Source: Oscillatoria nigro-viridis PCC 7112
GTDB taxonomy: Bacteria > Cyanobacteriota > Cyanobacteriia > Cyanobacteriales > Microcoleaceae
Reading direction: 5' to 3'
DNA: 64,000 bases
Assembly (NCBI RefSeq): GCF_000317475.1
Contig: NC_019729.1
Location: 5,470,501-5,534,500, forward strand
Positions 44,801 to 53,388 of the stretch are shown here, in pieces. The notes below the pieces were generated by a model. That model was not told the DNA's origin and ran no database searches. It saw only the letters and a program-made list of their open reading frames with translations. The position numbers were made by a program, and so were the translations under genes. Within the stretch, counting starts at the first letter, position 1. The number at the start of each line of letters is the position of its first letter.

Positions 44801-46719
44801 AACGCCGTGACTGACAAAGCCACGCGCTCGTTTGCCACGCGGCGATAAACCCGCTCAAACTCGCTGCCATCGAGTCCTGGGAATTCTGCCCACACATTCT
44901 TCCCAATCAGATCGCTGGCAGTGCGGTCTAGCAGAATTTCCGCTGACCGATTCACGTAAGTGAAACGCCAATTCTCATCCAGGGCAAAGAATCCATCATC
45001 AATGCTCTCCAGAATTTTCCGACTCTGCTCTTCGCTTTGACGCAACGCTTCTTCGGCTTGTTTGCGATCGCTGATGTCGATGAATACGCCGCGCGTCGAA
45101 ATTATGACGCCATCAGCGTTGTAGGCGCAATTGCCCTTTGCCAAAATCCAGCGAACGGTGCCATCGGCCCACAGCGTCCGATACTCAATTTCAGCAGGCG
45201 GTTGATTCGCTTTTAGCTCGGCGATCGCGGTGTGAACGAATGGGCGATCGTCGTGATGCACCGCTTCTAAAAACACCTCCACCGACATTTCGGTATTGAG
45301 GGGTAAACCAAACATCGCTTTGGCTATGTCCGTAAAACTCAGCGTGTCAGTTTCCCTATCCCAATGCCACAAACCCAAATTGCCGCCTTCGGAAGCCAGC
45401 CGAAGCTGTTCTTCGCTCTCGCGCATCGCCTTCGAGCGCGATCGATCGCGCTCGAAGGCGATGCTGGCAAGTTGGGTGCCGAACACCGCGAGTTGATATT
45501 CCCAATCCGTCGGCCTCCGCGCCTCGCTAAAGCACAGCATCAGCGACCCCAGAGCTAGATAGTCCTGTCTGAGCACGGGCTGAGAATGACACGCTAGAAT
45601 GCCGTGAGCCACGCATAAATTTCGCCATGCTTGCGACCAGCGATCGTCGTTGGCAATGTCGGCGCAGGTCACGGACTGACCGCAATATACTGCTGAGCCG
45701 GAGGTTCCAATGCACAAATCGTTAATCGGAGCATCCTTGAGTCCTGCACCAAAAGACGGTGGAAAGTCTGGAGTAATGGATCTCTGAAACGTCAGCCGCT
45801 GAGTGTCGGCTAGCAGGAAGCAGGCGCGGGTACCCGGATTCAGCCTGGATACTGAGTCACACACGGCTGCCAGACAGTAGTCTAGCGGCTGCCCTAAGGC
45901 GATCGGCTCCAGCAGTCGTTTCTGCTCGATTAGGAGGAGTTCCGCCTGTTTGCGATCGGTAATGTCAGCAAGCAAAACGGTCAGTCCACTGGGCGAAGGG
46001 TAAATTCGACAGTCATGCCAACCATTCCAAGGCGAGTAGAGATAATCAAACTGGAGCGGCGTTTGTGCGCGCATTGCCCGATGAAACTGCACGTAAGCAT
46101 CGGTGTCAACTGTCGCCGGAAATAGCTCCCAAATATTCTGACCCAGAATCGCTGACCGCTGCTTTCCAACCATTTCACAGTAGCGATCGTTGGCATAGGT
46201 GTAGCGCCAATCGCGATCGAGGATGTAAAACCCATCGTTGATGCTAGAAAGTACCGTTTCTAGATGTTCTTTTGCCTCCGTCGCCGCAGCTTGTGCGGTT
46301 TCGCCCTGCGCCTTTTGTTCTAGTTCCATTGCCTCCTGTAAAGTTTGCAAGGCTGCTTTCGCGTTTTTTAGAGCCGTGCGCCACGATAGATTGAGTGAAG
46401 CGATGAATCCTGCCGCGATCGAAAACGTACCCAGCCGAACAATTGTCTCTACATTAACTATCTGTAAGGAATTGAACGGCTCAATAAAAAAATAGTTGAT
46501 TGCCAGCGTGGATAACATTGTTGCCAGTAACCCAGCCCCGAAACTGCCATACCAGGAACTCACTATTACCGCGATGAAAAACAGCGGCGTCGTGGTTGGG
46601 TAGAGCCACGGTAACAGCGATCTGGTTAGCGCCAGTGCCAGAGCCACGGAGAGGGTCGCCACACCATAGGGAAGTAGTCGAATATCTCTGAAAATGCTGT
46701 TTATTCCCTCTAAACTCAC
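41887..46719 (-). CDS. Hybrid histidine kinase: DUF4118 membrane domain, PAS/GAF sensors, receiver
   Basis: This 1610-residue protein has an N-terminal four-helix membrane domain (about 15-115) of DUF4118/KdpD type (TTTPLFFIAVIVSSWYGSFGAGLLAT). It continues with PAS (about 150-255), GAF (about 270-425), five PAS/PAC units (about 435-1060), GAF (about 1065-1225), HisKA with His1241 in LSHELRSPLNPILGWSKLL, HATPase_c (VWNLVSNAVKFT, VADTGIGIAP, LGLGLAIVRHL), and a receiver with Asp1531 in LLSDIGMPGMDG and its terminal Lys in LAKP. Its first codon is a GTG whose TG bases, with the next A, form the TGA stop of the upstream HTH gene, so translation is coupled. It is an orphan multi-input kinase passing phosphate to its own receiver; no HPt protein is adjacent. 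Confidence 0.93.
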   Translation of the reverse strand: MSLEGINSIFRDIRLLPYGVATLSVALALALTRSLLPWLYPTTTPLFFIAVIVSSWYGSFGAGLLATMLSTLAINYFFIEPFNSLQIVNVETIVRLGTFSIAAGFIASLNLSWRTALKNAKAALQTLQEAMELEQKAQGETAQAAATEAKEHLETVLSSINDGFYILDRDWRYTYANDRYCEMVGKQRSAILGQNIWELFPATVDTDAYVQFHRAMRAQTPLQFDYLYSPWNGWHDCRIYPSPSGLTVLLADITDRKQAELLLIEQKRLLEPIALGQPLDYCLAAVCDSVSRLNPGTRACFLLADTQRLTFQRSITPDFPPSFGAGLKDAPINDLCIGTSGSAVYCGQSVTCADIANDDRWSQAWRNLCVAHGILACHSQPVLRQDYLALGSLMLCFSEARRPTDWEYQLAVFGTQLASIAFERDRSRSKAMRESEEQLRLASEGGNLGLWHWDRETDTLSFTDIAKAMFGLPLNTEMSVEVFLEAVHHDDRPFVHTAIAELKANQPPAEIEYRTLWADGTVRWILAKGNCAYNADGVIISTRGVFIDISDRKQAEEALRQSEEQSRKILESIDDGFFALDENWRFTYVNRSAEILLDRTASDLIGKNVWAEFPGLDGSEFERVYRRVANERVALSVTAFYPDRDRWYDVRTYPAANGITIFFRNVTDRKQAEEVLQQREAELRLVTNAVPALISFVDSDQRYRFNNRAYEEWFGHPAAQIYGKHLQEVLGETGYEGIRPYVEQVLAGQEVTFESQISYKDGGTREIDATYVPRFNSQGKVEGFVTLVNDITDRKQAEATLRESEARFRLMADAAPVLIWMARTDKLCYYFNVPWLNFTGRTIEQERGNGWTEGVHPDDLDRCLDTYVTAFDARQPFKMEYRLKRCDGIYRWIMDEGVPRYGLEGQFLGYIGSCVDIEDHKQAEEALRESESRLRLIFESAKDYAIFTIDLNGIIASWNSGAQRLLGYTETEAIGCPSRTIFTPEDNEQGQAEYEMQSALTQGRAEDERWHVRKDGNRFWASGLMMPLLNEADCPQGFVKIMQDKTAQRQASERLQLLYETTRDLLNTEHPLALMHGLFRKLAVQLDLHSYYNFMVEEKDNRRMLHLRNYDGISQERAQAIAWIELGEYLCGLVAQTQQQLVLNQAELSTHPNAKALCELGITAYAGQPLIAQGQLLGTLSFASLTRTHFTAAEIDLLRSTCDQIAIALERANLNASLQQQAEQLRQASRIKDEFLAVLSHELRSPLNPILGWSKLLQTGKLDAAKTAQALATIERNAKLQTELIEDLLDVSKILQGKLSLNIRAVDLALTVESAIETVNLAAVAKSIEIRTVLDPQIGQILGDAGRLQQVVWNLVSNAVKFTSAGGRVEVNLTRVGDRAQITVADTGIGIAPEFLPYVFDYFRQKDGATTRKFGGLGLGLAIVRHLVELHGGTVAAESQGEGLGATFTVRLPLSPKVKGQENSLAGFSERSTADEPLSGMRILVVDDEPDMRELICFLLEDAGAVVVTVAVASEALTALTNFQPDVLLSDIGMPGMDGYMLLRQVRGLPPERGGLIPAIALTAYAGEFNHKQALQAGFQRHLAKPIEPDELIKTIAALRKQEQSWPSKL

Positions 46720-46955
46720 CCTTTGTACTCCTTATCCGAAAAATATCTTGCTCGCAGCGCCTTACTGCTTTCGCGAAGCGTTGCATCTGGCAAATTACCT
46801 AACTCATCCAGCAAGATGTAAATTTGCTTGAGTGGCAAGCCAGAAGGCGTAGCGTTTTCATTTTCCCAACGATTAATCGTGGGAAAGGTCATCCCTAATT
46901 CATCCGCCCACTTTTGCTGAGACAGGTTCACCCCTGGCCGCCGTTCTCCCACCAA
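46716..46955 (-). CDS. Small XRE-type helix-turn-helix protein coupled to the hybrid kinase
   Basis: This 79-residue protein has the HTH LSQQKWADELGMTFPTINRWENENATPSGLPLKQI (about residues 11-46), the R-W-E-N-x-x-x-x-P signature of XRE/Cro DNA-binding domains. It overlaps the hybrid kinase start by 3-4 bp (GTGA). The first usable starts are TTG 46955 or GTG 46949-46952, both inside a frame that stays open upstream to a TAA near 47037 and reads RLRAEQAAIGNLVGERR, which is also family-like. The original start may thus have been lost or is a rare codon. It is likely a transcription factor controlling or partnering the kinase. Confidence 0.75.
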   Translation of the reverse strand: MVGERRPGVNLSQQKWADELGMTFPTINRWENENATPSGLPLKQIYILLDELGNLPDATLRESSKALRARYFSDKEYKG

Positions 46956-47570
46956 ATTACCGATCGCTGCTTGTTCCGCCCTCAGCCGTTCTATTTTGAG
47001 AAGCCTCAGAAGTAACAGGTATAAAGCTGTTTATATTTTACACCTTTGACAGATTCCAGAGGTCAGTCATCACTCTCAAGATATATTTTAGTTGTAGTGG
47101 CTTGAAAATATAAACGCTTCACCTTAAAAACCAGTATCGTACCGGAGACGATTCGGCTTTTCTTGAAAGTCTCTGGGTTGTGCCTAAAAGCTCGATTGTC
47201 GATCGTGTTGTGGATGATTTTAAACACGGGACAAGCCTCTGTTTTCTTCATCCCAGAAAGCTCTGTGGCCTTAAATTACTTTGTGATGTAGCTCATAAAT
47301 GTAGGGTTTGGTTATGAGGAGATTGAACACTATCAAGACGAGGGACTATCTCTAGTATCTGTCCTCACAGCCTGGGCGACTGTTATATTATTCTGATGTA
47401 ACCGGATTTGATATGAGTCATGATTGATGACTCTTCCCAAAAACGGATACTTGCTTTCCGACAGAAGTCGTCAGCAGCTCAAAATTTTAGACTCTTGTTC
47501 AATATCCCCGATTCATCTGTGGAGTAAATCTCAAATCTCAAATCTCAAATCTCAAATCGACTAACTTGCT
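46956..47570. other. Intergenic region with AAATCTC heptamer tract, no gene seen
   Basis: 615 bp between the HTH gene and the cyclase gene. No frame with family resemblance. Five AAATCTC copies occur at 47527-47560. The first about 80 bp is the open upstream extension of the HTH frame. Confidence 0.5.
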
Positions 47571-49067
47571 TTAAATTCCTTTAAGGAGCGATCGCCAATC
47601 CCGACAGCGTTTCAGGTAAATGCGAGCTACCCGATCGCTGGGATTTGTCCGCAAACATTCCTCAAACAATTTTCCCGCTTCTCGGAATTCCTTGCGATCG
47701 CACAGTAACATAGCTTCATTATATACAGACAAATTTGCTAGCTTTGCCGACAAAATTTCCGGCGGATCGGCATCAAATACCTCATAGACTACGACATATT
47801 TAGATTTTCCTTTTACCTGTACTTTATCCACAATCCGAATAGCATAATCTGCCGGATTTCGCAACCGTTCCAAAGTCTGCTGAGAAATTAACAGAGGTAC
47901 GCAGTAATCTTTGGTCAATCCTTCAATGCGAGATGCCAAATTAACAGCATCGCTAATCACAGTGCTGTCCATTCGGCTTTGACCCCCAACTGTTCCCAGC
48001 ATCAAAGAACCCGAATTGATGCCAATCCCAATTTGAATCGGGATGTAGCCGACTCTTTGACGGTGTTCGTTGTAATCATTCAGGATATTTAGCATCGCAA
48101 TACCCGCTTTCACTGCATCATCTGCATAGTCGCTAAACAAAGCCATAATTGCATCGCCGATGTATTTGTCAATAAACCCGTTATTGCGAGTAATTGCAGG
48201 CTCCATACGCGAAAGGTAAGCATTGATAAATTTAAAATTTTCTTGTGGAGTCATAGTTTCGGAAAGCGTCGTGAAGTCGCGAATATCCGCAAAGAGCACC
48301 GACATTTCCTGCTGTACTTGGTCGCCTAAGTTGACATCTATAATACTTTCATATCCCAACAAATGTAGAAATTGATGTGGCACAAATCGCCCGTAGGCAT
48401 CAGTTAAGTCTGATTCGGCATCCAGGGATTTTTTCAAATTTAGATGGCGCTCAGCTTCAGCTTGTTTGCGTTCTGTGACATCTTGAAAAACTGCGATCGC
48501 AAAAGCAACTTTGCGACCCTCGTCAAAAATTGGCGTTCCCCAAATCTCAAGGGGAATTTTCTTGTCGGGTCGATGAATTTCCAGATCCTCAGCCGTCGCG
48601 TTTTCCCCCCTCAAAGCTCGGACGATCGGCAAATTCTCGAAAGGGTAAATAGTCTCCGTTCCCGCGATATAAATTTGATAACTTTCTGATAAATCCTCAA
48701 GTGCATTTAAGGGCAAAACTCCTTGACCGAGTAACTGCTGTCCGGCGTGATTTACGTAGTCAGGTCTGCCTTGAGAATCCAGCACGAGCACACCTATGGG
48801 AATCGCTTCGAGAAATTGAGCCAGCTTGATTTCGCCTTCGCGCACCGCCTCGAATGCGCGAGAGCGCAACTCAGTTTCAACCGTATCGGAATGTTCAGCA
48901 GTAGTTTCCAGCAAGATTTCCAGATCCGCTTTTTCCTCCTTCAAGTCTTCCACTTGCTGGCGCAATCTTTCTATCTCTAAAAGTAGCTGTTCTCTAGATG
49001 GTTGTTCTTCCAGCATAACTCGAGAATTTGCGCCTCGACTAACAAAAAATTGCTCAACAGATCGCAC
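47571..49067 (-). CDS. Class III adenylate/guanylate cyclase with PAS domain
   Basis: This 498-residue soluble protein has an N-terminal coiled coil (QLLLEIERLRQQVEDLKEEKADLEILLE), a PAS/PAC unit (about 82-205), and a class III nucleotide cyclase domain (about 235-400) with both metal aspartates, in LFADIRDFTTLS and YIGDAIMALF, and the transition-state R/N region DAVNLASRIEGLTK. The C-terminal 70 residues are helical and TPR-like (EAGKLFEECLRTNPSDRVARIYL). It most likely makes cAMP; the substrate cannot be settled by eye. GTG 49067 is the family-like start; an ATG 17 codons on is possible. It is the last gene of the cluster with the slr1659- and slr1658-like genes (19-bp spacing), which may gate it. 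Confidence 0.9.
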   Translation of the reverse strand: MRSVEQFFVSRGANSRVMLEEQPSREQLLLEIERLRQQVEDLKEEKADLEILLETTAEHSDTVETELRSRAFEAVREGEIKLAQFLEAIPIGVLVLDSQGRPDYVNHAGQQLLGQGVLPLNALEDLSESYQIYIAGTETIYPFENLPIVRALRGENATAEDLEIHRPDKKIPLEIWGTPIFDEGRKVAFAIAVFQDVTERKQAEAERHLNLKKSLDAESDLTDAYGRFVPHQFLHLLGYESIIDVNLGDQVQQEMSVLFADIRDFTTLSETMTPQENFKFINAYLSRMEPAITRNNGFIDKYIGDAIMALFSDYADDAVKAGIAMLNILNDYNEHRQRVGYIPIQIGIGINSGSLMLGTVGGQSRMDSTVISDAVNLASRIEGLTKDYCVPLLISQQTLERLRNPADYAIRIVDKVQVKGKSKYVVVYEVFDADPPEILSAKLANLSVYNEAMLLCDRKEFREAGKLFEECLRTNPSDRVARIYLKRCRDWRSLLKGI

Positions 49068-49086
49068 CCTAAAAGTAATCGTGTTT

Positions 49087-49437
49087 CTATAGAAATTGCA
49101 ACTGCAAATCAGGCATCAGGCGCTGGAAATTCTTCAAAGATTTACCGTGCCAAGCTATGCTTTGAGAGCCTTGTACCGCCATTTGCACCCTGGCTGTTTT
49201 GCGGATCTCGATAATAAACTTCGATAGCATATTGATGCCAGAACTGTTCAAAAATTCTAACTGCTGCAAATTCAGGGTAATTTTCGTCGGTTCCACGTCG
49301 GCAACTTTCGTCAGCAACTGCACTATCGGCGCGTACTCCGCAGGCCCGCTCAGCCTTAGAGAGCCAATAAAACTCACGGTTGCCGTTGCTGGATCGTAAC
49401 AGATCTGGTAATCTTCTGTATTAATTTCCATAGCCAC
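49087..49437 (-). CDS. slr1659-type STAS-like regulator (anti-sigma antagonist-like)
   Basis: This 116-residue protein has a STAS-like alpha/beta pattern: strands with ATVSFIGSLRLSG, ITLNLQQLEFLNSSGINMLSKFIIEIRK (the phosphorylatable Ser of STAS domains lies in the NSSG stretch), and a C-terminal QSIAWHGKSLKNFQRL. This is the small partner in cyanobacterial slr1658/slr1659-like pairs, which behave like anti-sigma and antagonist switches, with a SpoIIE-type phosphatase resetting the Ser. The start is GTG 49437 or ATG 49431. The slr1658-like gene is 40 bp upstream and the cyclase gene 19 bp downstream. Confidence 0.8.
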   Translation of the reverse strand: MAMEINTEDYQICYDPATATVSFIGSLRLSGPAEYAPIVQLLTKVADVEPTKITLNLQQLEFLNSSGINMLSKFIIEIRKTARVQMAVQGSQSIAWHGKSLKNFQRLMPDLQLQFL

Positions 49438-49477
49438 AAAAAAAAGTCCCTTAGATATTATCGATCGCCAGCGTTGC

Positions 49478-50056
49478 TTATACTGTTAATTGCACCATAG
49501 TTGTCACCGCAATTACTTCCGGGTCTTTGTGCACGGTCTGGAATTTCCAGCCAAGTTTGGCTCTATAATCGGTGAGCATGGTCAACAAACCCAATCCAGA
49601 ATTGGTACAGTTGTCGTCAGCAGCATTTTTTTCCAACCGCTCAATGTAAAGTTCGCTTGGCTCCGAGGCCAGCAACTGCTGAATATCAGCCTGAAACTTG
49701 TCCACAGCTTGGGGAGAGATGCTGTTAGCAACTGAGAAAATCACTCCGTCGCTCTCTAATTGCAGTTTAATATCGATCGGGTACTCCGAGGTTTCATCAT
49801 TAAACTTCATGGCATTTTCCAATAACTCGTTGGCAATGTAGCTAACAGCGCTTTTTATTTCAGCTTGTCTTTCAATTGTCGAGGGATCATCTTGGTTGCC
49901 CGGAAAAAAAGTCGTCAGGTAGTCAGCCAGAAAATCCGCCGACAAACCGTTGTTCCGCCACCGCTGCTTGAGAGGAACCGAACTCGGAGAAAATCCAATT
50001 ATTAAGTATTCTTGGCTAGCGGGCTGCTCGATGAAATCGCCGAAAATCTGAGTCAT
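49478..50056 (-). CDS. slr1658-type ATPase-like regulator (HATPase/anti-sigma-like)
   Basis: This 192-residue protein has an N box-like ELLENAMKFND (about 77-87), a VANSIS stretch and a G2-like NSGLGLLTMLTDY near residue 150-162, as in Ser-kinase/anti-sigma type GHKL proteins such as SpoIIAB/RsbW. In cyanobacteria this family sits with an slr1659-type antagonist and often with a SpoIIE phosphatase. The phosphatase gene upstream (50134-52232) is broken here, so this regulator and its partner may have lost their resetting enzyme. ATG 50056; the gap to the phosphatase remnant is 77 bp. Confidence 0.8.
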   Translation of the reverse strand: MTQIFGDFIEQPASQEYLIIGFSPSSVPLKQRWRNNGLSADFLADYLTTFFPGNQDDPSTIERQAEIKSAVSYIANELLENAMKFNDETSEYPIDIKLQLESDGVIFSVANSISPQAVDKFQADIQQLLASEPSELYIERLEKNAADDNCTNSGLGLLTMLTDYRAKLGWKFQTVHKDPEVIAVTTMVQLTV

Positions 50057-50193
50057 ACCGATGTGAGAGCTAAAGTTTGAGAGGAGGGGGATCGCTGAAT
50101 ATATTTTAAACTTTAGAAGGGATATTCAAGTAGTTATTTTGGTTTGAGTACCAGCAATGTGATGTCATCAAAAACTTTTTGTTCGCCGATGTG

Positions 50194-50220
50194 CGTGAAG
50201 CGTAGCTATCCCGTAGGGAA
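50194..50220. repeat. 27-bp palindromic repeat inserted in the phosphatase gene
   Basis: CGTGAAGCGTAGCTATCCCGTAGGGAA lies exactly between the codons for DVR and HIGEQKVFDD. Removing these 27 bases restores the family's normal C-terminus in frame. The inserted repeat itself carries an in-frame TAG. The same element is at 57515-57546 in nnr. Confidence 0.85.
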
Positions 50221-50414
50221 TCGCACGTCCTTAATTACAGCCTGCCTGATTTCGGCAGCCGAACTCTGCCAATTAATCTCTATTACCTCATTTAACCGCT
50301 CTAAAACATAAAACAGTTTATCCATATTTTTAGCTTCCGTAATCCCGTCAGTGTACAGCACTACCACATCTCCTGAATGCAACTGCACAATTTTTTCAGC
50401 AACAAATTCAGCAA

Positions 50415-50518
50415 TAAGCTGTTCAACATTTAAATTGTCTGTTAAAAACAATTCCCGGTCTTGTGGGGTGGGCCTATGAGCCCGCCCTGAATCTACAATT
50501 TAAATGCGCGACAGCTTA
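50415..50518. mobile_element. MITE-like element, family A, copy 2, inside the phosphatase gene
   Basis: The element runs from TAAGCTGTTCAACATTTAAATTGT to ACAATTTAAATGCGCGACAGCTTA (imperfect ends of about 24 bp). Deleting 50415-50516 (102 bp) and keeping one TA rejoins GCAA-TA-TCTGC. On the minus strand this encodes D-A-D-I-A-E-F-V in unbroken frame. It is therefore an insertion at a TA site with TA duplication, as made by IS630/Tc1-mariner-type enzymes. The partner copy is at 4001-4105. Confidence 0.93.
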
Positions 50519-52232
50519 TCTGCATCCAGCCCGATCGGGAAACCCAAATCGATCGTATCAAACCGCTCTACACCACCGTTAGACCGCACGACAATCATTT
50601 CTTCGTGCTGGCCGCTCAACTTCAGCATTTCCTGCTGATAGTCTAGCAAGGCAAGGCCAGCATTTTTTTCGCATTTCATCCGCTGCACGTTATCATAAAT
50701 TACACTGTTAATAGCAGTTAAAAATCTTACTGGATCGGGTTCGTTGTAGGCGAGCAAAGTTCGTACTGCCGTTTGCACCATAATCATTAAAATGCCGCTA
50801 TCCAATCCGTGTCCCGTCACATCGCCCATGCCAATTTTTACTCTACCTTTGTGCTGGAGTACGTCGTAATAGTCGCCGCCTACTTCCTCAGCAGCCTCCA
50901 TAAATCCCGCAATATCTAATCCCACAACTTCATTGAGTTCCAGGTCTTTTGGGAGCAGCATCTGCTGGATCTTGCGAGTAACGTCTAGTTCGGCGCTCAT
51001 TCGCATATTTTCAGCTTTGAGGCGATCGTTGAGAACAGTAATTTCTTGATTTCCACCAACTAAGGCATCGGCAATTTTGTTAAACGCACCCACAACTTGC
51101 CCCAGTTCATCTCTGTTATCCAAAAGAATTTTGTGGTCTAGATTGCCAGTTGCCATTTTTTTTGCAGATTCGTCAAGGATACATACAGTTTGCATAACAG
51201 CCCGGTAAAAATATACAAATACATAAATAAATACGGCTAAATTTATTAACACAAGAATAGAAATAATGTCTTTTTTGGTAACATAAATATCAATGGTTTT
51301 TGCCAGAAAAATTCTAATTTATTGAGAGTTGCGTCCCCGAGTTCAAAACTCGAATCCAGGACTCAATCGCTTTCATCAAGATAGGCATAATCTTCCACTA
51401 AGGCTGTGGGATTAATCAGTTTATCTAGTTGCCCAGTTAGCTGCTCTGCTACGGAGTTAAATTTGGTCAAATCCTCGCTTAATTTCTGTCGCAGATTGCC
51501 GTGAGGATTATTGTTAGATCCTACCTCCATATTGATTGCTAAATCCTGATTGAGTTCTCTCAATTTGCCCGCTAAAGTAATCAGTTTCGCTCTTTATTCA
51601 GGTGTGGCATCGGAGCGGAAGCTGTTTTTTTGAGCAATTAGCCTAATTTCTGACAAGATTTTTTGCATTTATGGAAGCTTCAGTAAAATCGCATCCATCA
51701 AATAATAGGTATCTATATCTGGCTCTAAAATTAGATGAGAAGTATCGCCGACGCGAGCGCTTAGTCTATTAATGTCGGCAGCTAAACGTTGATATACAAA
51801 ATCGTAAGTTTCTAAACTCCACTGGCTGCGGTGAAGTTTGAAATTTTGCCAATCTTGATAAATTTTATTAAATTTATCACTGGACATTAATATGTTTCCA
51901 AGCTGGCGATCTGTATTAGCCAGGGATTGAAAGTTCTTGTCTATCTTTGCTTTTAAATCGGTTGGTGATTCTGATGTTATTAAATTAGGATTTAAACCCT
52001 GAGAATTTAACAGTTGCAGTTGCGGTATGTATTCCCTCAACTGGCGCAGCGGGCGCAGGTATTGATTACCGTAGATTTCTTTTTGGGAAAAATCAACCCT
52101 GCTGTTAAGTTTGGAAATCAGCAGGTACATAACCAAGGTTAACGGTATTGCAAATAGAAAACCGATCGGGGTAAATTTTTTAGGATAGCTCAGCCGATTC
52201 ATTAAATGGATTCCCAGGGATTTTCTGTTCAT

Positions 52233-52767
52233 AATCGAGCGATTTCAAAAATATTCAACAAAAAAAGTAGCGTTTGCTACTAAAGTATTTTCGGGGACGA
52301 TCGCTCTAGAAAACCACAATGCTAATATAATTAATCAGCGATAGATAATTTAATTTCTAGTGCGTTTTCGTCCTGTTGCAACAAATTTTGCGGCATCCCT
52401 GTGATATCCTTGGCTTAGCTCGCCTCCCACAGTCTAAAACACGTTTAGCAGTTTTGGAACGAAGAATAGTAATTTGTACTGAGATTCGGGGGCCGGATTA
52501 GAGGCTTTTAAGAATATTTACTTAAGCATAAATTTTTCTTAATACCCTGAGACAAAAAGTAAAAATTAAGTAATAACTGGGTAGTGCCAGTTTCCTGAAA
52601 CACAACTGCCCGCAGCAAGTAGGAAATACTTGCGCCGCACCAGCAACCAGCAGTCAAGTCGGTTCTGGACAACGGAACCAATAGCACCAGCAATAGTGTC
52701 TAAATAAGTATCTGCTGTTGAGTGTTCAGGAGCGATCGCGCATTGTGTAAAGTGAGGCAGAGGGCGT
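52233..52767. other. Intergenic region, no gene seen
   Basis: 535 bp between divergent genes (the broken phosphatase and the exported protein). A minus-strand frame at 52566-52787 shows no family resemblance or ribosome site. Both promoters should lie here. Confidence 0.45.
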
Positions 52768-53352
52768 ATGATGAAAAGAATCTCCAAAAATAACTCTCAA
52801 AACAATAAAAACCGAGACCAAAAGCAGCCCAATCCTATAATCTTGGCTTCGCTGCTAACAGGAATTCTGGTATGGGAAATGTATCCGGCGCTAAGACACA
52901 CCGCTGCGGCTAACGCGGGCGCTCTCAAATATTCCTTTGCCCAGTTGGAAAGGCAACAGCAGCAAACCGCGCAGCTATTTTCCTCAGCCGCAGTGCCCCA
53001 AAAAATCAGCTATTCGGTATTGGCACTCAATACTCTAATTTCCGAACCGGGCAATTTGGCCGAGGCTACGCGCCAAAATCCCCCGAATCAAGTGCCCGCA
53101 ACCGTAGCAGCAGCAGTTCGCCGAGAGTTGTCGGACTCGACTGGCATTGCTGCTGACAAGTTGAAAGTAACTGAATCGAGCGGACAAAGTTGGCCGAATA
53201 CTTGTTTAGGACTCGCGAAAGCGGATGAAATTTGCGGTCAAATGATTGTCGAAGGCTGGCGGGTTGTGGTTTCTGATGGTAGGCAAACTTGGGTTTACCG
53301 TACTAATGCTAGGGGAAATATCTTGCGTTTGGAAAAAAAGTTAGCTAGGTAA
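52768..53352 (+). CDS. Membrane-anchored or exported protein of unknown function
   Basis: This 194-residue protein has a basic N-terminus (MMKRISKNNSQNNKNRDQK), a hydrophobic segment (PIILASLLTGILVWEMYPAL, about residues 21-42), then an Ala/Gln-rich linker, and a conserved C-terminal domain from PATVAAAVRRELSDSTGIAADKLKVTESSGQSWPNTCLGLAKADEICGQMIVEGWRVVVSDGRQTWVYRTNARGNILRLE. The C-L-G-L ... C pair and G-W-R-V-V-V-S-D-G-R stretch are features I know from many cyanobacterial hypothetical exported proteins, without a function. It is followed directly by the repeat array at 53389-53585. Confidence 0.8.
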   Translation: MMKRISKNNSQNNKNRDQKQPNPIILASLLTGILVWEMYPALRHTAAANAGALKYSFAQLERQQQQTAQLFSSAAVPQKISYSVLALNTLISEPGNLAEATRQNPPNQVPATVAAAVRRELSDSTGIAADKLKVTESSGQSWPNTCLGLAKADEICGQMIVEGWRVVVSDGRQTWVYRTNARGNILRLEKKLAR

Positions 53353-53388
53353 ATGTACCCCTGTGAAATGAAATATAAGTTTCCTTTT

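Larger units (their letters stand above)
50134..52232 (-). pseudogene. Broken SpoIIE/PP2C-type phosphatase with membrane sensor and HAMP (IcfG/RsbU-like)
   Basis: Read from ATG 52232: a membrane segment (TPIGFLFAIPLTLVMYLLI), a periplasmic helical sensor, a second membrane segment (ILVLINLAVFIYVFVYFY), HAMP (LDESAKKMATGNLDHKILLDNRDEL), coiled coil, and a PP2C/SpoIIE domain with GGDYYD and MGDVTGHGLDSG metal sites, ending DDITLLVLKPK (stop at 50134). The frame is broken by TAA at 51669-51671, TAA at 51594-51596, TGA at 51363-51365, a one-base loss in a T-run (51307-51311), a MITE (50415-50518) that ends the phosphatase domain after LDAD, and a 27-bp repeat with TAG (50194-50220). Without the MITE the frame reads LDADIAEFVAEK. 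The enzyme would reset the antagonist of the downstream slr1658/slr1659-like pair. Confidence 0.9.

Noticed and set aside
50134..52232. Explaining the broken phosphatase as sequencing error
   Set aside because: The single-base loss and perhaps one stop could be errors, but the MITE and the 27-bp insert are clean insertions with identifiable copies elsewhere, so the gene is broken in any case.
52566..52787. 73-residue minus-strand frame
   Set aside because: No recognisable domain, no ribosome site, and it overlaps the start of the exported-protein gene.
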